DNA from: Planctomycetia bacterium
Lineage (GTDB): Bacteria > Planctomycetota > Planctomycetia > Pirellulales > JACPPG01
Assembly (NCBI GenBank): GCA_016191115.1
Contig: JACPPG010000059.1
Coordinates: forward strand, 1-61,098
Direction: 5' to 3'
Length of the DNA stretch: 61,098 bases
In this document: positions 51,869 to 60,963 of the stretch, piece after piece
Numbering within the stretch: the stretch's first letter is position 1
Layout: each line of letters starts with the position of its first letter
The notes under the pieces: model-generated
Databases searched by the model: none
What the model was told of the DNA's origin: nothing
Seen by the model: the letters and a program-made list of their open reading frames with translations, nothing else
Made by a program: the position numbers and the translations under genes

Positions 51869-53251
51869 CTACGGAAACCGTTCGAGCTGCAAGAGGCCGG
51901 CCAGCTCGGAAGCGCTCGTCCACGCGTCTTCCAGCGCGTCGATATAAGTCAGGTTCACCTGCGTCAACGTGCGCTGGGCCTGCAGAAGCGGAGAGATGTC
52001 CGTCTCCCCGCTGTCGTAACCGCTGCGCACCAGGCGCTGCGTGCGCACGGCCGTCGGCAGAATTTCCCTGCCGATGCGCTGGGCCAGCTCGCGCGCCACC
52101 CGATAGCGGCTCAGAACGTCGGCGACCTGTCGCAGCAACTCGTTCTGCAGCGCCCCGGTCGAGGCAATCGCCTCGCGCACCTCGGCGCCGGCCGCGCGGA
52201 TATTTCCCTGGTTCCGGTTCCATGTGGGAATGGGAAATTGGAAGTTCAACCACGCTTGAGTGCCCGGCGCGCCACTGCTCGACGACGACGGCCCCCAAGC
52301 GATCGCGGGCCCGATGTTGAGGTTCGGGAACGGCTCGACCTGAGCGCGGCGGAGAAGGATGCGGTTTTTGACGATCTCGCGCCGCGCGGCCAGAACCTGC
52401 GCGTTCTGGTTGGCCACGAAGCCGCGCACGAATTCCTCGTCGAAATCCGGCAAGTTCGCCGCCAGGTCGCCCACGGCGTCGCGTATGACCAGGTCGGCAA
52501 CGCCGATCGTCGCCGCCAGAGCGCGCTGGGCACCGGCCAATTGCGTGCGGGCATTTTCCAGAGCGACGCGCGCTTGTTGAAGCTCGACGGTCAACAGTAG
52601 CACGTCACTCTCGGCCACCGTGCCCGCCTTCCGCTTCTGCTGTGCGACGGTCTGGGAATTCGTCGCGATGTCCACTAGCTCGGCCAGGGCCGCGACGCGC
52701 CGCTCGCCCGCCAGGACGCGGAAGAATTGCTGCCGCACGGCGGTCAAGAGCCCGAACCAATCTTCGGTGAATTCCAAGCGCGCTTGCTCCACCTGCTGGA
52801 TCGCCGCGGCGCGGTCGAGCTGCAACTTGCCCTTGGTCACGAGTTCCTGCATGAAGCCCGCGCTGTATTGGCTCTGATTTCCGGCGAAGATGTACGGATT
52901 GTTCGTGTCCCAGCGCGGGTTGGGAGGAATCCCGGCCTGCCATGCCGTGCCCCGCGCCGACTCGACGCGCGCCGAGGCACGCAACAAAATGGGGTTGTAG
53001 CGCATGGCCATGTCGCACGCTTCGGCGAGCGACAGCGAAACGCCCGCCGCTTGAGCTGGCGCCGCCACAACCGGAGGCGCCGCGGGTCGCGGCACGACTT
53101 CATAGGCCTCGCGAGGGGCTTCCGCACGCGGCGGGGCAGGCAACGACCCAGCCGCGGACGGCATGCGTTGCTGTGCCGTTTGTGCTAGCAACGAGAGCGG
53201 CATGACGGCGAACAAGGCGCAGCACGCGACGATTTCCCTCAATCGCACCAC
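51869..53251 (-). CDS. RND outer-membrane factor, TolC/CzcC type, 460 aa
   Basis: A signal peptide (EIVACCALFAVMPLSLLAQ) and two TolC-type repeats: VSLSLAEACDMAMRYNPILL, RVESARGTAWQAGIPPNPRW, QLDRAAAIQQVEQARLEFTE, then FVANQNAQVLAARREIVKNR, FPNLNIGPAIAWGPSS and LSRYRVARELAQRIGREILP. This forms the outer-membrane exit duct of the metal-efflux triad. The start is GTG 53251 (a second GTG follows). First gene of the operon. Confidence 0.92.
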   Translation of the reverse strand: MVRLREIVACCALFAVMPLSLLAQTAQQRMPSAAGSLPAPPRAEAPREAYEVVPRPAAPPVVAAPAQAAGVSLSLAEACDMAMRYNPILLRASARVESARGTAWQAGIPPNPRWDTNNPYIFAGNQSQYSAGFMQELVTKGKLQLDRAAAIQQVEQARLEFTEDWFGLLTAVRQQFFRVLAGERRVAALAELVDIATNSQTVAQQKRKAGTVAESDVLLLTVELQQARVALENARTQLAGAQRALAATIGVADLVIRDAVGDLAANLPDFDEEFVRGFVANQNAQVLAARREIVKNRILLRRAQVEPFPNLNIGPAIAWGPSSSSSGAPGTQAWLNFQFPIPTWNRNQGNIRAAGAEVREAIASTGALQNELLRQVADVLSRYRVARELAQRIGREILPTAVRTQRLVRSGYDSGETDISPLLQAQRTLTQVNLTYIDALEDAWTSASELAGLLQLERFP

Positions 53252-53593
53252 GGGCAGTTCCCCGTCAAGCTAGGGCTCCGTGGTCTAATCTCGACCCTGC
53301 ACAACTGGCAATGGAGTTAAAGGCCACGTAGCCGCGCAGGACGTGCAAGTCCCCCAACTCATCGCGCGCAGTGCGCAGCCGGATCTCGCGGTCCCTTTTC
53401 GACCTGGAAGCGGCGCGCGTCGTTTGTTAGACTCCGCCACCTTTCCCTACCGGCGGCACATGGCCGCTGAAATCCCTTTCAGAACATCGATGCCGGTGCC
53501 TGCACCGGCAGGGTCGCGATCCGCTAGCAAGCGCGCCGCTGCGCGTTCGCCGCCGGATCGAGTCGCTGCCGCCCGCGCCGGCGCGGAGATGCC
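53252..53593. other. Divergent intergenic region, 342 bases
   Basis: Between the leftward efflux operon and the rightward SPOR-like gene. It must hold both promoters, but no clear -10/-35 pair or metal-responsive operator stands out and no regulator gene is adjacent. Confidence 0.5.
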
Positions 53594-54718
53594 ATGCGCA
53601 GTCGCTATGTCGCCTGGGGTTTGCTGGCGGTGCTGCTGGTCGCGCGTTCCGCGGTTTCGGCCCCTCCGTGGAGCAAGCTGGATCTGTTCCGCCACATCGA
53701 GGCCGATCCGCAGCAGGACTATCCGCTCACGGACCGGAACGGGCCGTGGGTCATCATGGCCGCGACCTTCTCCGGGCCGAACGCGCAAGATCAAGCGCGC
53801 GAGCTCGTACACGAGCTGCGGAGCCGATACAAGCTGCCGGCGTACACCCATGCCATGCACTTCGACTACCGGGACCCGGGGGGCAAGGACCAGTTCGGCG
53901 GGCAACGACGCGTCCGCTATCGCGTTAACGAATTGAACGAGATCGCGGTGCTGGTGGGCGACTATCCGTCCGTCGACGAGCCGGCCGCGCAGAAGACGCT
54001 CGACAAGCTCAAATACGCCCATCCCGATTGCCTCGATTGGGAGAAGCGCGCCAAGGAGGGCAAAACCGACAGCCGCTCGCTGGGACGCTTGCGGCTGATC
54101 CAGCAGGCCGTGTTGCCCGACGGTAACCAGCGCAAGCAAAAGGGGCCGATGGGACACGCCTTTATCACCACCAACCCGCTCGTGCCGGACGAATACTTCG
54201 TGCCCAAGGGAATCGACAAGCTGGTGCTGGAAATGAACGAGCCCGTCCAGTTCAGTTTGCTCAACTGCCCGAGCAAGTACACGCTGAAGGTGGCCACGTT
54301 CACCGGCCGGGTGCTGGTCGATCCGAAGCAGATCGCCGCGGCCCAAAAGTCGAAGAACGTCGACAGTCAGTTGGCCGAGGCGGCCGACAAGGCCCATCGG
54401 CTGACGATGGCCTTGCGGCAAAAGGGTTACGAGGCCTATGAGTTCCACGATCGCTACGCCAGCATCGTCACGGTGGGCAGCTTCGACTCACTGGGTTCGC
54501 CGCGCGAGGACGGCAAGATCGAGATCAACCCACAATTGCACGCGCTCATGCAGACCTTCGGCGCGGATCGCTTCGCGGGGAACGGTCAGGCGTCGCCCCA
54601 GGTCGGCAATCCGCGGAGCGAGGCTGGCGTTCCGTTGGACATCCAGCCGTTGCCGGTCGAGGTCCCCAAGCGTTCAATAGGGTCGCAGTACGAGCGTCCG
54701 GCCTTGACGCGGCGATGA
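53594..54718 (+). CDS. Secreted SPOR-like protein, 374 aa
   Basis: A signal peptide (YVAWGLLAVLLVARSAVSA) precedes two regions that look like SPOR folds: GPWVIMAATFSGPNAQDQAR with HAMHFDYRDP, and LKVATFTGRVLVD...AHRLTMALRQKGYEAYEFHD, YASIVTVGSFDSLG. The beta-alpha-beta pattern (VxVGSF...A..L...L...G..A) fits peptidoglycan-binding SPOR domains, though planctomycete cell walls differ. The C-terminus is Pro/Ser-rich. Function inferred. Confidence 0.7.
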   Translation: MRSRYVAWGLLAVLLVARSAVSAPPWSKLDLFRHIEADPQQDYPLTDRNGPWVIMAATFSGPNAQDQARELVHELRSRYKLPAYTHAMHFDYRDPGGKDQFGGQRRVRYRVNELNEIAVLVGDYPSVDEPAAQKTLDKLKYAHPDCLDWEKRAKEGKTDSRSLGRLRLIQQAVLPDGNQRKQKGPMGHAFITTNPLVPDEYFVPKGIDKLVLEMNEPVQFSLLNCPSKYTLKVATFTGRVLVDPKQIAAAQKSKNVDSQLAEAADKAHRLTMALRQKGYEAYEFHDRYASIVTVGSFDSLGSPREDGKIEINPQLHALMQTFGADRFAGNGQASPQVGNPRSEAGVPLDIQPLPVEVPKRSIGSQYERPALTRR

Positions 54719-54839
54719 TGGGGACGCGGCCGGCAAGCCAGCGATGGCGATTCGCCGTTGGCCGTTTCGGGATCTGGCGACGAGCGGAGCTAGCGGCGGC
54801 CTGCGGCCAGATCGAGCTTGCGTGGGATGCGTCGATGAA

Positions 54840-54904
54840 TCTCATCACATCGCGATCCTACCACGATGGGCGGCTGGTTTCTGGTGCGATCCGCCGGGTT
54901 TTCG
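54840..54904 (+). repeat. 65-base dispersed repeat, copy 2
   Basis: About 90% identical to 34531-34595, in the spacer after the SPOR-like gene. Confidence 0.8.
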
Positions 54905-54944
54905 TAGCGAGCAGCGACGAAACCAAAACGGCTCCGGCTGCCAG

Positions 54945-55199
54945 TCAGTCGCGATCGCCGAGCGGCGTCGGAGACGAGGCTTTTCGTTGCGCTTGATTCA
55001 GGGAGCGGACGCACAGGTATCCACAGATTGCGCCCGTCAACAAGCTGCTCGTCAGGAACAGATTGCCGGCGACGCGGTCCGCGAGCGTCGTGCCGGCCAA
55101 CCAGCAGGCGATCCGCACAGCGCCGGTGAGGGCAAGCGAAAACAGCACGCCCTGCCCGATCGCGGCCACGATCATCCAATGCTTTGACATCCGAAGCAT
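54945..55199 (-). CDS. Small two-helix membrane protein, 84 aa
   Basis: Two predicted membrane helices (VAAIGQGVLFSLALTGAVRI and NLFLTSSLLTGAICGYLCVR) and a short basic tail. GGGAGGG lies eight bases before ATG 55199. No family is recognised. Confidence 0.62.
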   Translation of the reverse strand: MLRMSKHWMIVAAIGQGVLFSLALTGAVRIACWLAGTTLADRVAGNLFLTSSLLTGAICGYLCVRSLNQAQRKASSPTPLGDRD

Positions 55200-55340
55200 T
55201 TCGACACCCTCCCGTTCGCGCAAGGATCGTCGGTGAAACTCCTCTGCCTTCTAAAGCGCCGCGCGGGACGAATTGTTACCGCGGGACTTTTGCTGAATGG
55301 CGCTGTCGGAATTGCCGCCACTCCCCTGACGCCGGAGTGC

Positions 55341-55462
55341 GGGAGAACTGCAAAGTCCTGGGAGAGGGGGTCAGGCACATTTTTCGGCCGAAGGTCCTTC
55401 GGAAGAATTGAAAACCGCGTGCGCCGAAAAATGAGCCAGACCCCGGACTTGGCAGTTCTCCT
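55341..55462 (-). repeat. Family-2 foldback element, copy D (122 bases)
   Basis: Ends GGGAGAACTGCAAAGTCC and GGACTTGGCAGTTCTCCT, with two base changes relative to copy C. Orientation as copy B. Confidence 0.9.
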
Positions 55463-55670
55463 GAAGCCGGAGTGGCCGCGGTTCTTTTGCCAGTCGCGCG
55501 TCGCAGTAGAATGACGCCATGGACGAAGCACAACCAAAGCCCCGCCGCGCAAGTCGCCGGTGGACACGCGGCCTGAGCGGCGGGATCGTCAGGATCGGTG
55601 GACAACATGGCTATGATTGGCCGGCTGCGACCGAAGTTACTTCTCGGTCGATCCTAAAAGGATTTTTGTC

Positions 55671-56903
55671 ATGAAGCGGATCTGCGTTTCCTCGTTTCTT
55701 ACGGCGTTCGTGAATCTGTTTGCAGGACTCGCTCTTTTGTTCGGCGCGAGTGCGGCGACTGCCCAGGTCGAGAACAAGTTGCTTCCCGTCCAGCGCATCG
55801 CCTGGCCGGAAGAGACACGCTGTCTGGAAATGTTCTCCGCCATGAGCGAGGGTCCAGATGGTCGCGTCTACGCTGGCACGTGCAACGGTGTGAAGATCGG
55901 CGCGAAACTCATTGCACTGGATCTCAAGACTAGGAAGCAAGAAGTCCTTGCCGACATGCAGGAAGTTTGCGGCGAAGCCGGCGCCAAGACCTTTCCCCAG
56001 AGTAAAATCCACTCGCAGATTTGCTTCGACCGCAACGGCGCCGCGTGGCTCGGCACTCATTCCTACGACTGGAACACGCTCGACGAGTTCCAGAAGTCGC
56101 CGAACGACTACACCGGCGGCCACCTCGTCACCTACGATACGCGGACCAAAAGGGCGACCGATCTCGGCATCCTCGTCCCCCATTTAAGCATCATGAGCCT
56201 GGCGTTGGCTGAAGGCGTCGGCAAGGTTTATTGCGTCCTTCACCCCACCGGGCAGTTTGTCGTGTATGACATCAAGACGAAGAAAGCGACCGACAAGGGC
56301 GCGATCCTGGGCTACCCTTCCCGGACCATCGCAACGCTCAAGGACGGGCGCGGTATCACGTTCACACTGAACGGCGACGTCGTGCGCTATTCGCCGCAAG
56401 CCGACAAGCTTGAAAAGTTAAGCGTCGCGGTCCCGCTGTTCGGCAGTGAGACCGACCGCACGCATAACAACCCCTTCGCGCTGACCCTGAGCGCCGATGA
56501 GAGACGGTTGTACGGCATCGGGTGGACGAGCGGATTGTTGTTTGAATACCTCCCCGACGACGGCCCGCAGGGAAGTATCCGATCCCTGGGCGTGGCGTTC
56601 GGCGATGACACGGTGCCGGGCGTGCGCAAGGATCTGTGCATCGCGATGGCGACCGGCAAGGATGGTCGCATTTACTACGCAGGCTATGGTGAAAATCGAG
56701 GGCGGATTGCCTGCTACGATCCCAACACCGGCCAACGAAGTTATCTGGGGCGAATGGCGGACGGCAGCAACGCGATCGGATTGAAGGACGGGCGCGGCAC
56801 GGCCGGCGCGATGTGTGCCCTGAAGGACGGCACCCTGGTGGTTGCTGACTTCGACCAGAAACAGACGTGGTTCAATTGGTTTGATCCGAAGGACGTGAAG
56901 TAA
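55671..56903 (+). CDS. Secreted beta-propeller protein, 410 aa
   Basis: A signal peptide (FLTAFVNLFAGLALLFGASA) followed by repeated blades: AMSEGPDGRVYAGTC, KLIALDLKTRKQEVLADMQE, QICFDRNGAAWLGTHSYDWN, HLVTYDTRTKRATDLGILVP, QFVVYDIKTKKATDKGAILG, DERRLYGIGWTSGLLFEYLP and KDGRIYYAGYGENRGRIACY. Six or seven blades are present. Such proteins bind ligands or other proteins, or are lyases; no catalytic residues can be named. AAAGGA precedes ATG 55671. A 19-codon longer frame is unlikely. Confidence 0.8.
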   Translation: MKRICVSSFLTAFVNLFAGLALLFGASAATAQVENKLLPVQRIAWPEETRCLEMFSAMSEGPDGRVYAGTCNGVKIGAKLIALDLKTRKQEVLADMQEVCGEAGAKTFPQSKIHSQICFDRNGAAWLGTHSYDWNTLDEFQKSPNDYTGGHLVTYDTRTKRATDLGILVPHLSIMSLALAEGVGKVYCVLHPTGQFVVYDIKTKKATDKGAILGYPSRTIATLKDGRGITFTLNGDVVRYSPQADKLEKLSVAVPLFGSETDRTHNNPFALTLSADERRLYGIGWTSGLLFEYLPDDGPQGSIRSLGVAFGDDTVPGVRKDLCIAMATGKDGRIYYAGYGENRGRIACYDPNTGQRSYLGRMADGSNAIGLKDGRGTAGAMCALKDGTLVVADFDQKQTWFNWFDPKDVK

Positions 56904-56968
56904 TTGATGACTCCCGTTTTTCGCCTTACGGTCAATTCGCGGAGCCAGACGCCCGCGAAGCACCGGCT

Positions 56969-57358
56969 CTACAAGCGTGCGATCACATCTCTGTGCGCGG
57001 CATCGATCAGAGCAATCAAGGCGGATGAGTCGAGCTCGCGGCCAGGTTTGAGCTTTACGTGACGCATACGTTTGCCGCTCCCCTCCAGCAAGCCCGTTGT
57101 GTCCTTCAGCTCAGCACCGAAGAAGAAGCCGACGTTCACATGAGCCTTAAAGACGTTGACATAGCCGAACGGCACATCCTCTACGCACGCGACAGGACAG
57201 CCATCGTGCATCAACTCTCGCACGTCGTCACCGCAGCCGCGGAACTCCGCAAACCACTTTCGTGCAATCTCACCTAGCTCGGCCGGCTGTTGTTTCAGCC
57301 AGGCGTCGATGGTGGAGTCCCGCTCCATGGCTCCCGTGAATCGAAGTAGACAATTCAT
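56969..57358 (-). CDS. DUF1801-like protein, 129 aa
   Basis: IDAWLKQQPAELGEIARKWF, FRGCGDDVRELMHDGCPVAC, VPFGYVNVFKAHVNVGFFFG and GKRMRHVKLKPGRELDSSAL match DUF1801/YdhG-like small proteins. ATG 57358 is three bases after the TGA of the decarboxylase gene, so I use this start (coupled) rather than the ATG ten codons later. Function unknown; the pair is a two-gene operon. Confidence 0.75.
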   Translation of the reverse strand: MNCLLRFTGAMERDSTIDAWLKQQPAELGEIARKWFAEFRGCGDDVRELMHDGCPVACVEDVPFGYVNVFKAHVNVGFFFGAELKDTTGLLEGSGKRMRHVKLKPGRELDSSALIALIDAAHRDVIARL

Positions 57359-57361
57359 CAG

Positions 57362-59050
57362 TCACACCTTCTTGCTCAGTTTGTCCGCCAGGCGGGCTAG
57401 CGGCGGGCTGCAGTCGTTCACCGGCAGGTGGACGTGGATCAGGCTCATGCCGCTGTTGTCGGCCCACGCCTTATCGAGCGCGTCGTCGAACTCACCTTCG
57501 GTCCGCACTTCGTAGCCTGTGCCGCCCCGCAGCACTTCCGTTAGCTTCGCGTAGTTCCAGGGATGAATCTCGTTGAAGTCGCCCGGGTGCAGGAAGCGCT
57601 CGGTGCCGTAGCCCTGGTTGTCGAGCACGATCACGATGTGGTCGAAGCCGTGGCGGACGATGCTCGACAGCTCGTTGCCGGTCATCTGAAACGCCCCGTC
57701 ACCCACGAGCACGACCGTGCGCATGTTGGGGCGGGCCACGCCCGTGCCCAACGAGGCCGGCACCGCGAATCCCATCGACGTGTAGTACGCCGGGCCGATG
57801 AACTCGGTGCGGGCGTGCGTGGTCAACTCGGTGGCGGCGAACAGTGCGTCCCCCACGTCGGAAATGACGATCGTGTTGGCGTCGAGCGACTCGTTCAGCC
57901 GGGCGATCAGCCGGGTGATCGTGATGGGCTCGGCCGGCTTGAGAACGAATTGGGCCCCGTTCGTGGCGGGCCGATCGGGGATCGCGCGCGCTGGCGGCCG
58001 CGGCCCCAGCGCCGTCAGCTCGCGGATGAAATCGCCCAAGAGCACGTCCTGGTAGTGGTGGTGGCGAATCCGCAAATCCTCGCTGGTGGCGTAGATGCAC
58101 TTGGCCGGATCGAGATTGGCCGTGTAGATGCCCATGTCGATATCGGTCAGGAACGTGCCGAAAAGCAGCAGGCAGTCGCTATCCTCGACGAACTTCGTCA
58201 CTTCCTCGCGTCCCATCGCGCCTTCGTACAGGCCGACGTAGAGAGGATGCGTCTCGCGGATGACGCTCTTGGAGAGGATCGTGGCGGCAATCGGAATCCG
58301 CGAGCTCTCGGCCAGTTGCATCAAGTCGTCCTGCAGCGCGAAGCGGTGGATTTCGACGCCGGCAATGATCGCGGGCCGCTGGCAAGCGTTGAGCCATCGC
58401 GCCGCTTCGCTCGTGGCCTCGGCCAGGGCCAGCGGGTCGCTCTTGGGCTCGGCCCGGCGGAAGTCGTACGGCAGGCCCGGCACCACGCGCACCATGTCGC
58501 GCGGGATCTCGATGTAGACGGGCCGCTTGTAGCGGGCCGCGGCCTCGAGCACGCGGTCGATCTCGCGGAAGGCGATCGTCGGGTCGACAAGCTCGGTCGC
58601 CGCGCAGCACAACTTCTCGAACACTTCCAACTGCGTGCGGAAGTCGCGCACCTTGTGGTGCAAAAGCGGGTTGTTCAATCGCTCCGACATTCCTGGCGAA
58701 CCCGTGATGACCACCACGGGCGACTTCTCGGCAAATGCCCCGGCGATGCTGTTGGCCAGGCTAAGGCCGCCCACGCAGTACGTCACGCACACGGCGCCCA
58801 TGCCGTTGACGCGGGCGTACGCGTCGGCCGCGAAGCCGGCGTTGTCCTCCCGGCAGCAGCCCACCAGGTTGATCGGGCTGTGCTCGAGCATCGAGTAGAA
58901 CGCCAGCACGTAGTCGCCGGGTATGCCGAACACGTCGCGAATGCCGTAGTCCTGCAACCGGCGAATCAAGAACTCGCCGATCGAAAGCTGATCGACCGGC
59001 TTGTGCGGAGCGTGCGCGGCCGAGGGCGTCGCGGCTCGTAGTAGCGTCAT
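57362..59050 (-). CDS. Thiamine-diphosphate-dependent indolepyruvate/phenylpyruvate decarboxylase, 562 aa
   Basis: The N-terminal Pyr domain holds REDNAGFAADAYARVNGMGA with the cofactor-activating Glu and LLHHKV with the conserved His pair; the central domain and the C-terminal PP domain contain the TPP motif VLVGDGAFQMTGNELSSIVR and IVIVLDNQGYG. These match pyruvate/indolepyruvate decarboxylases, which turn 2-oxo acids into aldehydes. The specificity among pyruvate, phenylpyruvate and indolepyruvate cannot be decided by eye. Leftward, with the DUF1801 gene following by three bases. Confidence 0.9.
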   Translation of the reverse strand: MTLLRAATPSAAHAPHKPVDQLSIGEFLIRRLQDYGIRDVFGIPGDYVLAFYSMLEHSPINLVGCCREDNAGFAADAYARVNGMGAVCVTYCVGGLSLANSIAGAFAEKSPVVVITGSPGMSERLNNPLLHHKVRDFRTQLEVFEKLCCAATELVDPTIAFREIDRVLEAAARYKRPVYIEIPRDMVRVVPGLPYDFRRAEPKSDPLALAEATSEAARWLNACQRPAIIAGVEIHRFALQDDLMQLAESSRIPIAATILSKSVIRETHPLYVGLYEGAMGREEVTKFVEDSDCLLLFGTFLTDIDMGIYTANLDPAKCIYATSEDLRIRHHHYQDVLLGDFIRELTALGPRPPARAIPDRPATNGAQFVLKPAEPITITRLIARLNESLDANTIVISDVGDALFAATELTTHARTEFIGPAYYTSMGFAVPASLGTGVARPNMRTVVLVGDGAFQMTGNELSSIVRHGFDHIVIVLDNQGYGTERFLHPGDFNEIHPWNYAKLTEVLRGGTGYEVRTEGEFDDALDKAWADNSGMSLIHVHLPVNDCSPPLARLADKLSKKV

Positions 59051-59402
59051 CGCTCGTTCTCCGGATTCCGTGGACCAGCCCGCTGATTGGGTCCGGCTGT
59101 GCCGCTCTAGACGATGCGAAAAGCGTGCCGTCGAACTCGCCCCGCGATGCTGAACCGCCTGGCGGGAACTGGCCGCCAGCGTGATTATCCTGCAAGTAAA
59201 TCGTAGGGCCTAGCTCAGTCGCGGCCAGAAGGATATGGCGTGACGACGGTTGCCTATTGATTACTACGTTGCAAATGGCCCGGCGGCTGGAACAGTGGGT
59301 AGCTTCCGTAGGGTGCTCTGCGAGCACCAATTCCCGCCACGGAAGGGGAGCCCGCTATCAGGCAAGCCGGCGGGCAAGATGCCCGCCCCCCTGCCATTTC
59401 GT
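59051..59402. other. Spacer with hairpin repeats and no gene
   Basis: Contains the GTAGGGTGCTCTGCGAGCACC hairpin at 59307-59329 and a GGCGGGCAAGATGCCCGCC hairpin at about 59371-59389. No credible gene. Confidence 0.6.
59307..59329. repeat. GTAGGGTGCTC hairpin repeat, copy 3
   Basis: Identical to the copy at 33794-33816 over 23 bases. Confidence 0.85.
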
Positions 59403-59636
59403 TCATCGGTCGCTGGTGTCCGCCGCTTCTCGCTCCAGGCGGGCCCGGCGGGCGGCCAGCAGCAAACACCAAATACCCAGATACGCCGCCACGCAACCCA
59501 GCACCATCACGGCCCGCATGGGGTTGTGGTTGTACCGGTAGGCGCCGATCGCGTGGTAGATGCCCCAGGTTAGCACCGCGACCATGATCGCGGTGATCGC
59601 AAGCTGCATCGGGTTCCGCCGTAGTGTGAATTTCAT
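59403..59636 (-). CDS. Small two-helix membrane protein, 77 aa
   Basis: Two membrane helices (MQLAITAIMVAVLTWGIYHA and AVMVLGCVAAYLGIWCLLLA) with a charged C-terminal tail (RRARLEREAADTSDR). The start is ATG 59636. Not recognised; in context it might belong with the leftward aminotransferase gene upstream. Confidence 0.65.
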   Translation of the reverse strand: MKFTLRRNPMQLAITAIMVAVLTWGIYHAIGAYRYNHNPMRAVMVLGCVAAYLGIWCLLLAARRARLEREAADTSDR

Positions 59637-59714
59637 AAGTTAGCCGCCGCGGCCACGCGGCGCGTCAATCGCGGTTATTCCATTCTACGCGGACCACTAC
59701 TTCCGCCGGTGTGT

Positions 59715-60911
59715 CTACTTCGCGGCCAGATCGAGCAGCGAAGCCAGCGCGTCGCGGAGCCGCTCGATGTCCGCCGTTCCTGTATACAACTGGCAACTGA
59801 CGCGGACAAGCCGGCGCCCCTGCCACTCGAAGATCGGCACCTCGATCTTAAACCGCTCCCACAGGGCATCCTGCAAGGGCGCGGCTTCGCCCGGCGGCAA
59901 TGGAAGCGAGATCATCGAGCCGTACCAAGCCGGGTCGTCGGGCACGAGGGGCGCGCGGCCGGTGAGCGCCGTGATCATGTCCCGCGCTTGCCGCGCCAGC
60001 CAATGCGTCCGGCGGCGGAACGACTCGATGCCGACCGCTTCAAGAAAATCGATCCCGGCCGGCACGCTCAAGCACGGCGTGACGTCACGGGTGCCGCTCC
60101 AGTTGAACTCGTCCCGCCAGCTTGGCTCCTGCCCGATCGTTCTTCCCCAACTGACAATTGGGGGTTCGATGGTCGCCTGCGCCCGCCGGTGCACGTAGAG
60201 GAATCCGGCGCCGACGGGGGCAAGGAGCCATTTGTGGCAGCTCGCCGTGTAGTAGTCGCAATCGAGCGCCGCCAGGTCAAGCGGCACGGTTACTAGCGCG
60301 TGCGGCCCGTCGATGCACACGGGAATGCCGCGCGCGCGGGCTTGGGCACAGATCGCCGCGACCGGCAGCACCACGGCCGTGGGCGAGGTGACGTGGCTGA
60401 CGACGACCAACCGCGTCCGCGGCGACGCCTCGGCAAATAGCGCGTCCACCCACTCGGCCGCGTTTTGCACTGGACAGGCGAGTGGCGCGACGACGAGCCG
60501 GGCCCCGGCGCGATCGCAGGTCCGCTGCCAAATCCGCAGCACCGCGCCATACTCGTGATCGGTCGCAAGCACCTCGTCGCCAGGGGCAAGCCGCACGCCG
60601 CGGGCGACGGCGTTCATCCCGACCGTCGCGTTTTCGACGAACACGAGGTCGTCGGCATTGGCGTTCAAGAACTGCCCGATCCGCGCGCGGGCGGCCGCCA
60701 TCATCGGCTGCATCTCGCGGAAGAAGAAGTGCATCGGGTCGGCGTTCAGCCGATCGAGGAGTTGTCGCCGCGCCTCGAGCACCGGCCGCGGCGGCGCTCC
60801 AAAGGAGCCGTGATTCAAAAACGTCACGCCCGCCGCGAACGACCACTCGCGCCGAAGCGCCTCCCATGTCTGGTCATCGTCGGCCGCGGGAGAGCTTTGG
60901 ACGTTCGGCAT
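59715..60911 (-). CDS. Class V aminotransferase (isopenicillin-N-epimerase-like), 398 aa
   Basis: VTFLNHGSFGAPPRPVLEAR, ATVGMNAVARGVRLAPGDEV, DHEYGAVLRIWQRTC, TRLVVVSHVTSPTAVVLPVA, GIPVCIDGPHALVTVPLDLA, TASCHKWLLAPVGAGFLYVH (the PLP-binding Lys in CHKW) and WSGTRDVTPCLSVPAGIDF mark a pyridoxal-phosphate fold-type I enzyme of the CefD/epimerase-like group. The substrate is unknown. ATG 60911 is preferred to TTG 60929. Confidence 0.88.
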   Translation of the reverse strand: MPNVQSSPAADDDQTWEALRREWSFAAGVTFLNHGSFGAPPRPVLEARRQLLDRLNADPMHFFFREMQPMMAAARARIGQFLNANADDLVFVENATVGMNAVARGVRLAPGDEVLATDHEYGAVLRIWQRTCDRAGARLVVAPLACPVQNAAEWVDALFAEASPRTRLVVVSHVTSPTAVVLPVAAICAQARARGIPVCIDGPHALVTVPLDLAALDCDYYTASCHKWLLAPVGAGFLYVHRRAQATIEPPIVSWGRTIGQEPSWRDEFNWSGTRDVTPCLSVPAGIDFLEAVGIESFRRRTHWLARQARDMITALTGRAPLVPDDPAWYGSMISLPLPPGEAAPLQDALWERFKIEVPIFEWQGRRLVRVSCQLYTGTADIERLRDALASLLDLAAK

Positions 60912-60941
60912 GTCAGAGCGTACCTTCAAATGGCCGAGGTC

Positions 60942-60962
60942 GGGAGGGCGAGGCTCCCGCCG
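60942..60962. repeat. Half copy of the GGGAGGGCGAGGCTCCCGCC repeat interrupted by a family-1 element
   Basis: Matches the left arm of the foldback at 30508-30532 up to GCCGA, then the family-1 element begins. Confidence 0.7.
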
Positions 60963-60963
60963 A

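Noticed and set aside
57563..59041. 492-codon plus-strand frame opposite the decarboxylase
   Set aside because: Shadow of a well-recognised enzyme on the other strand; composition is not protein-like.
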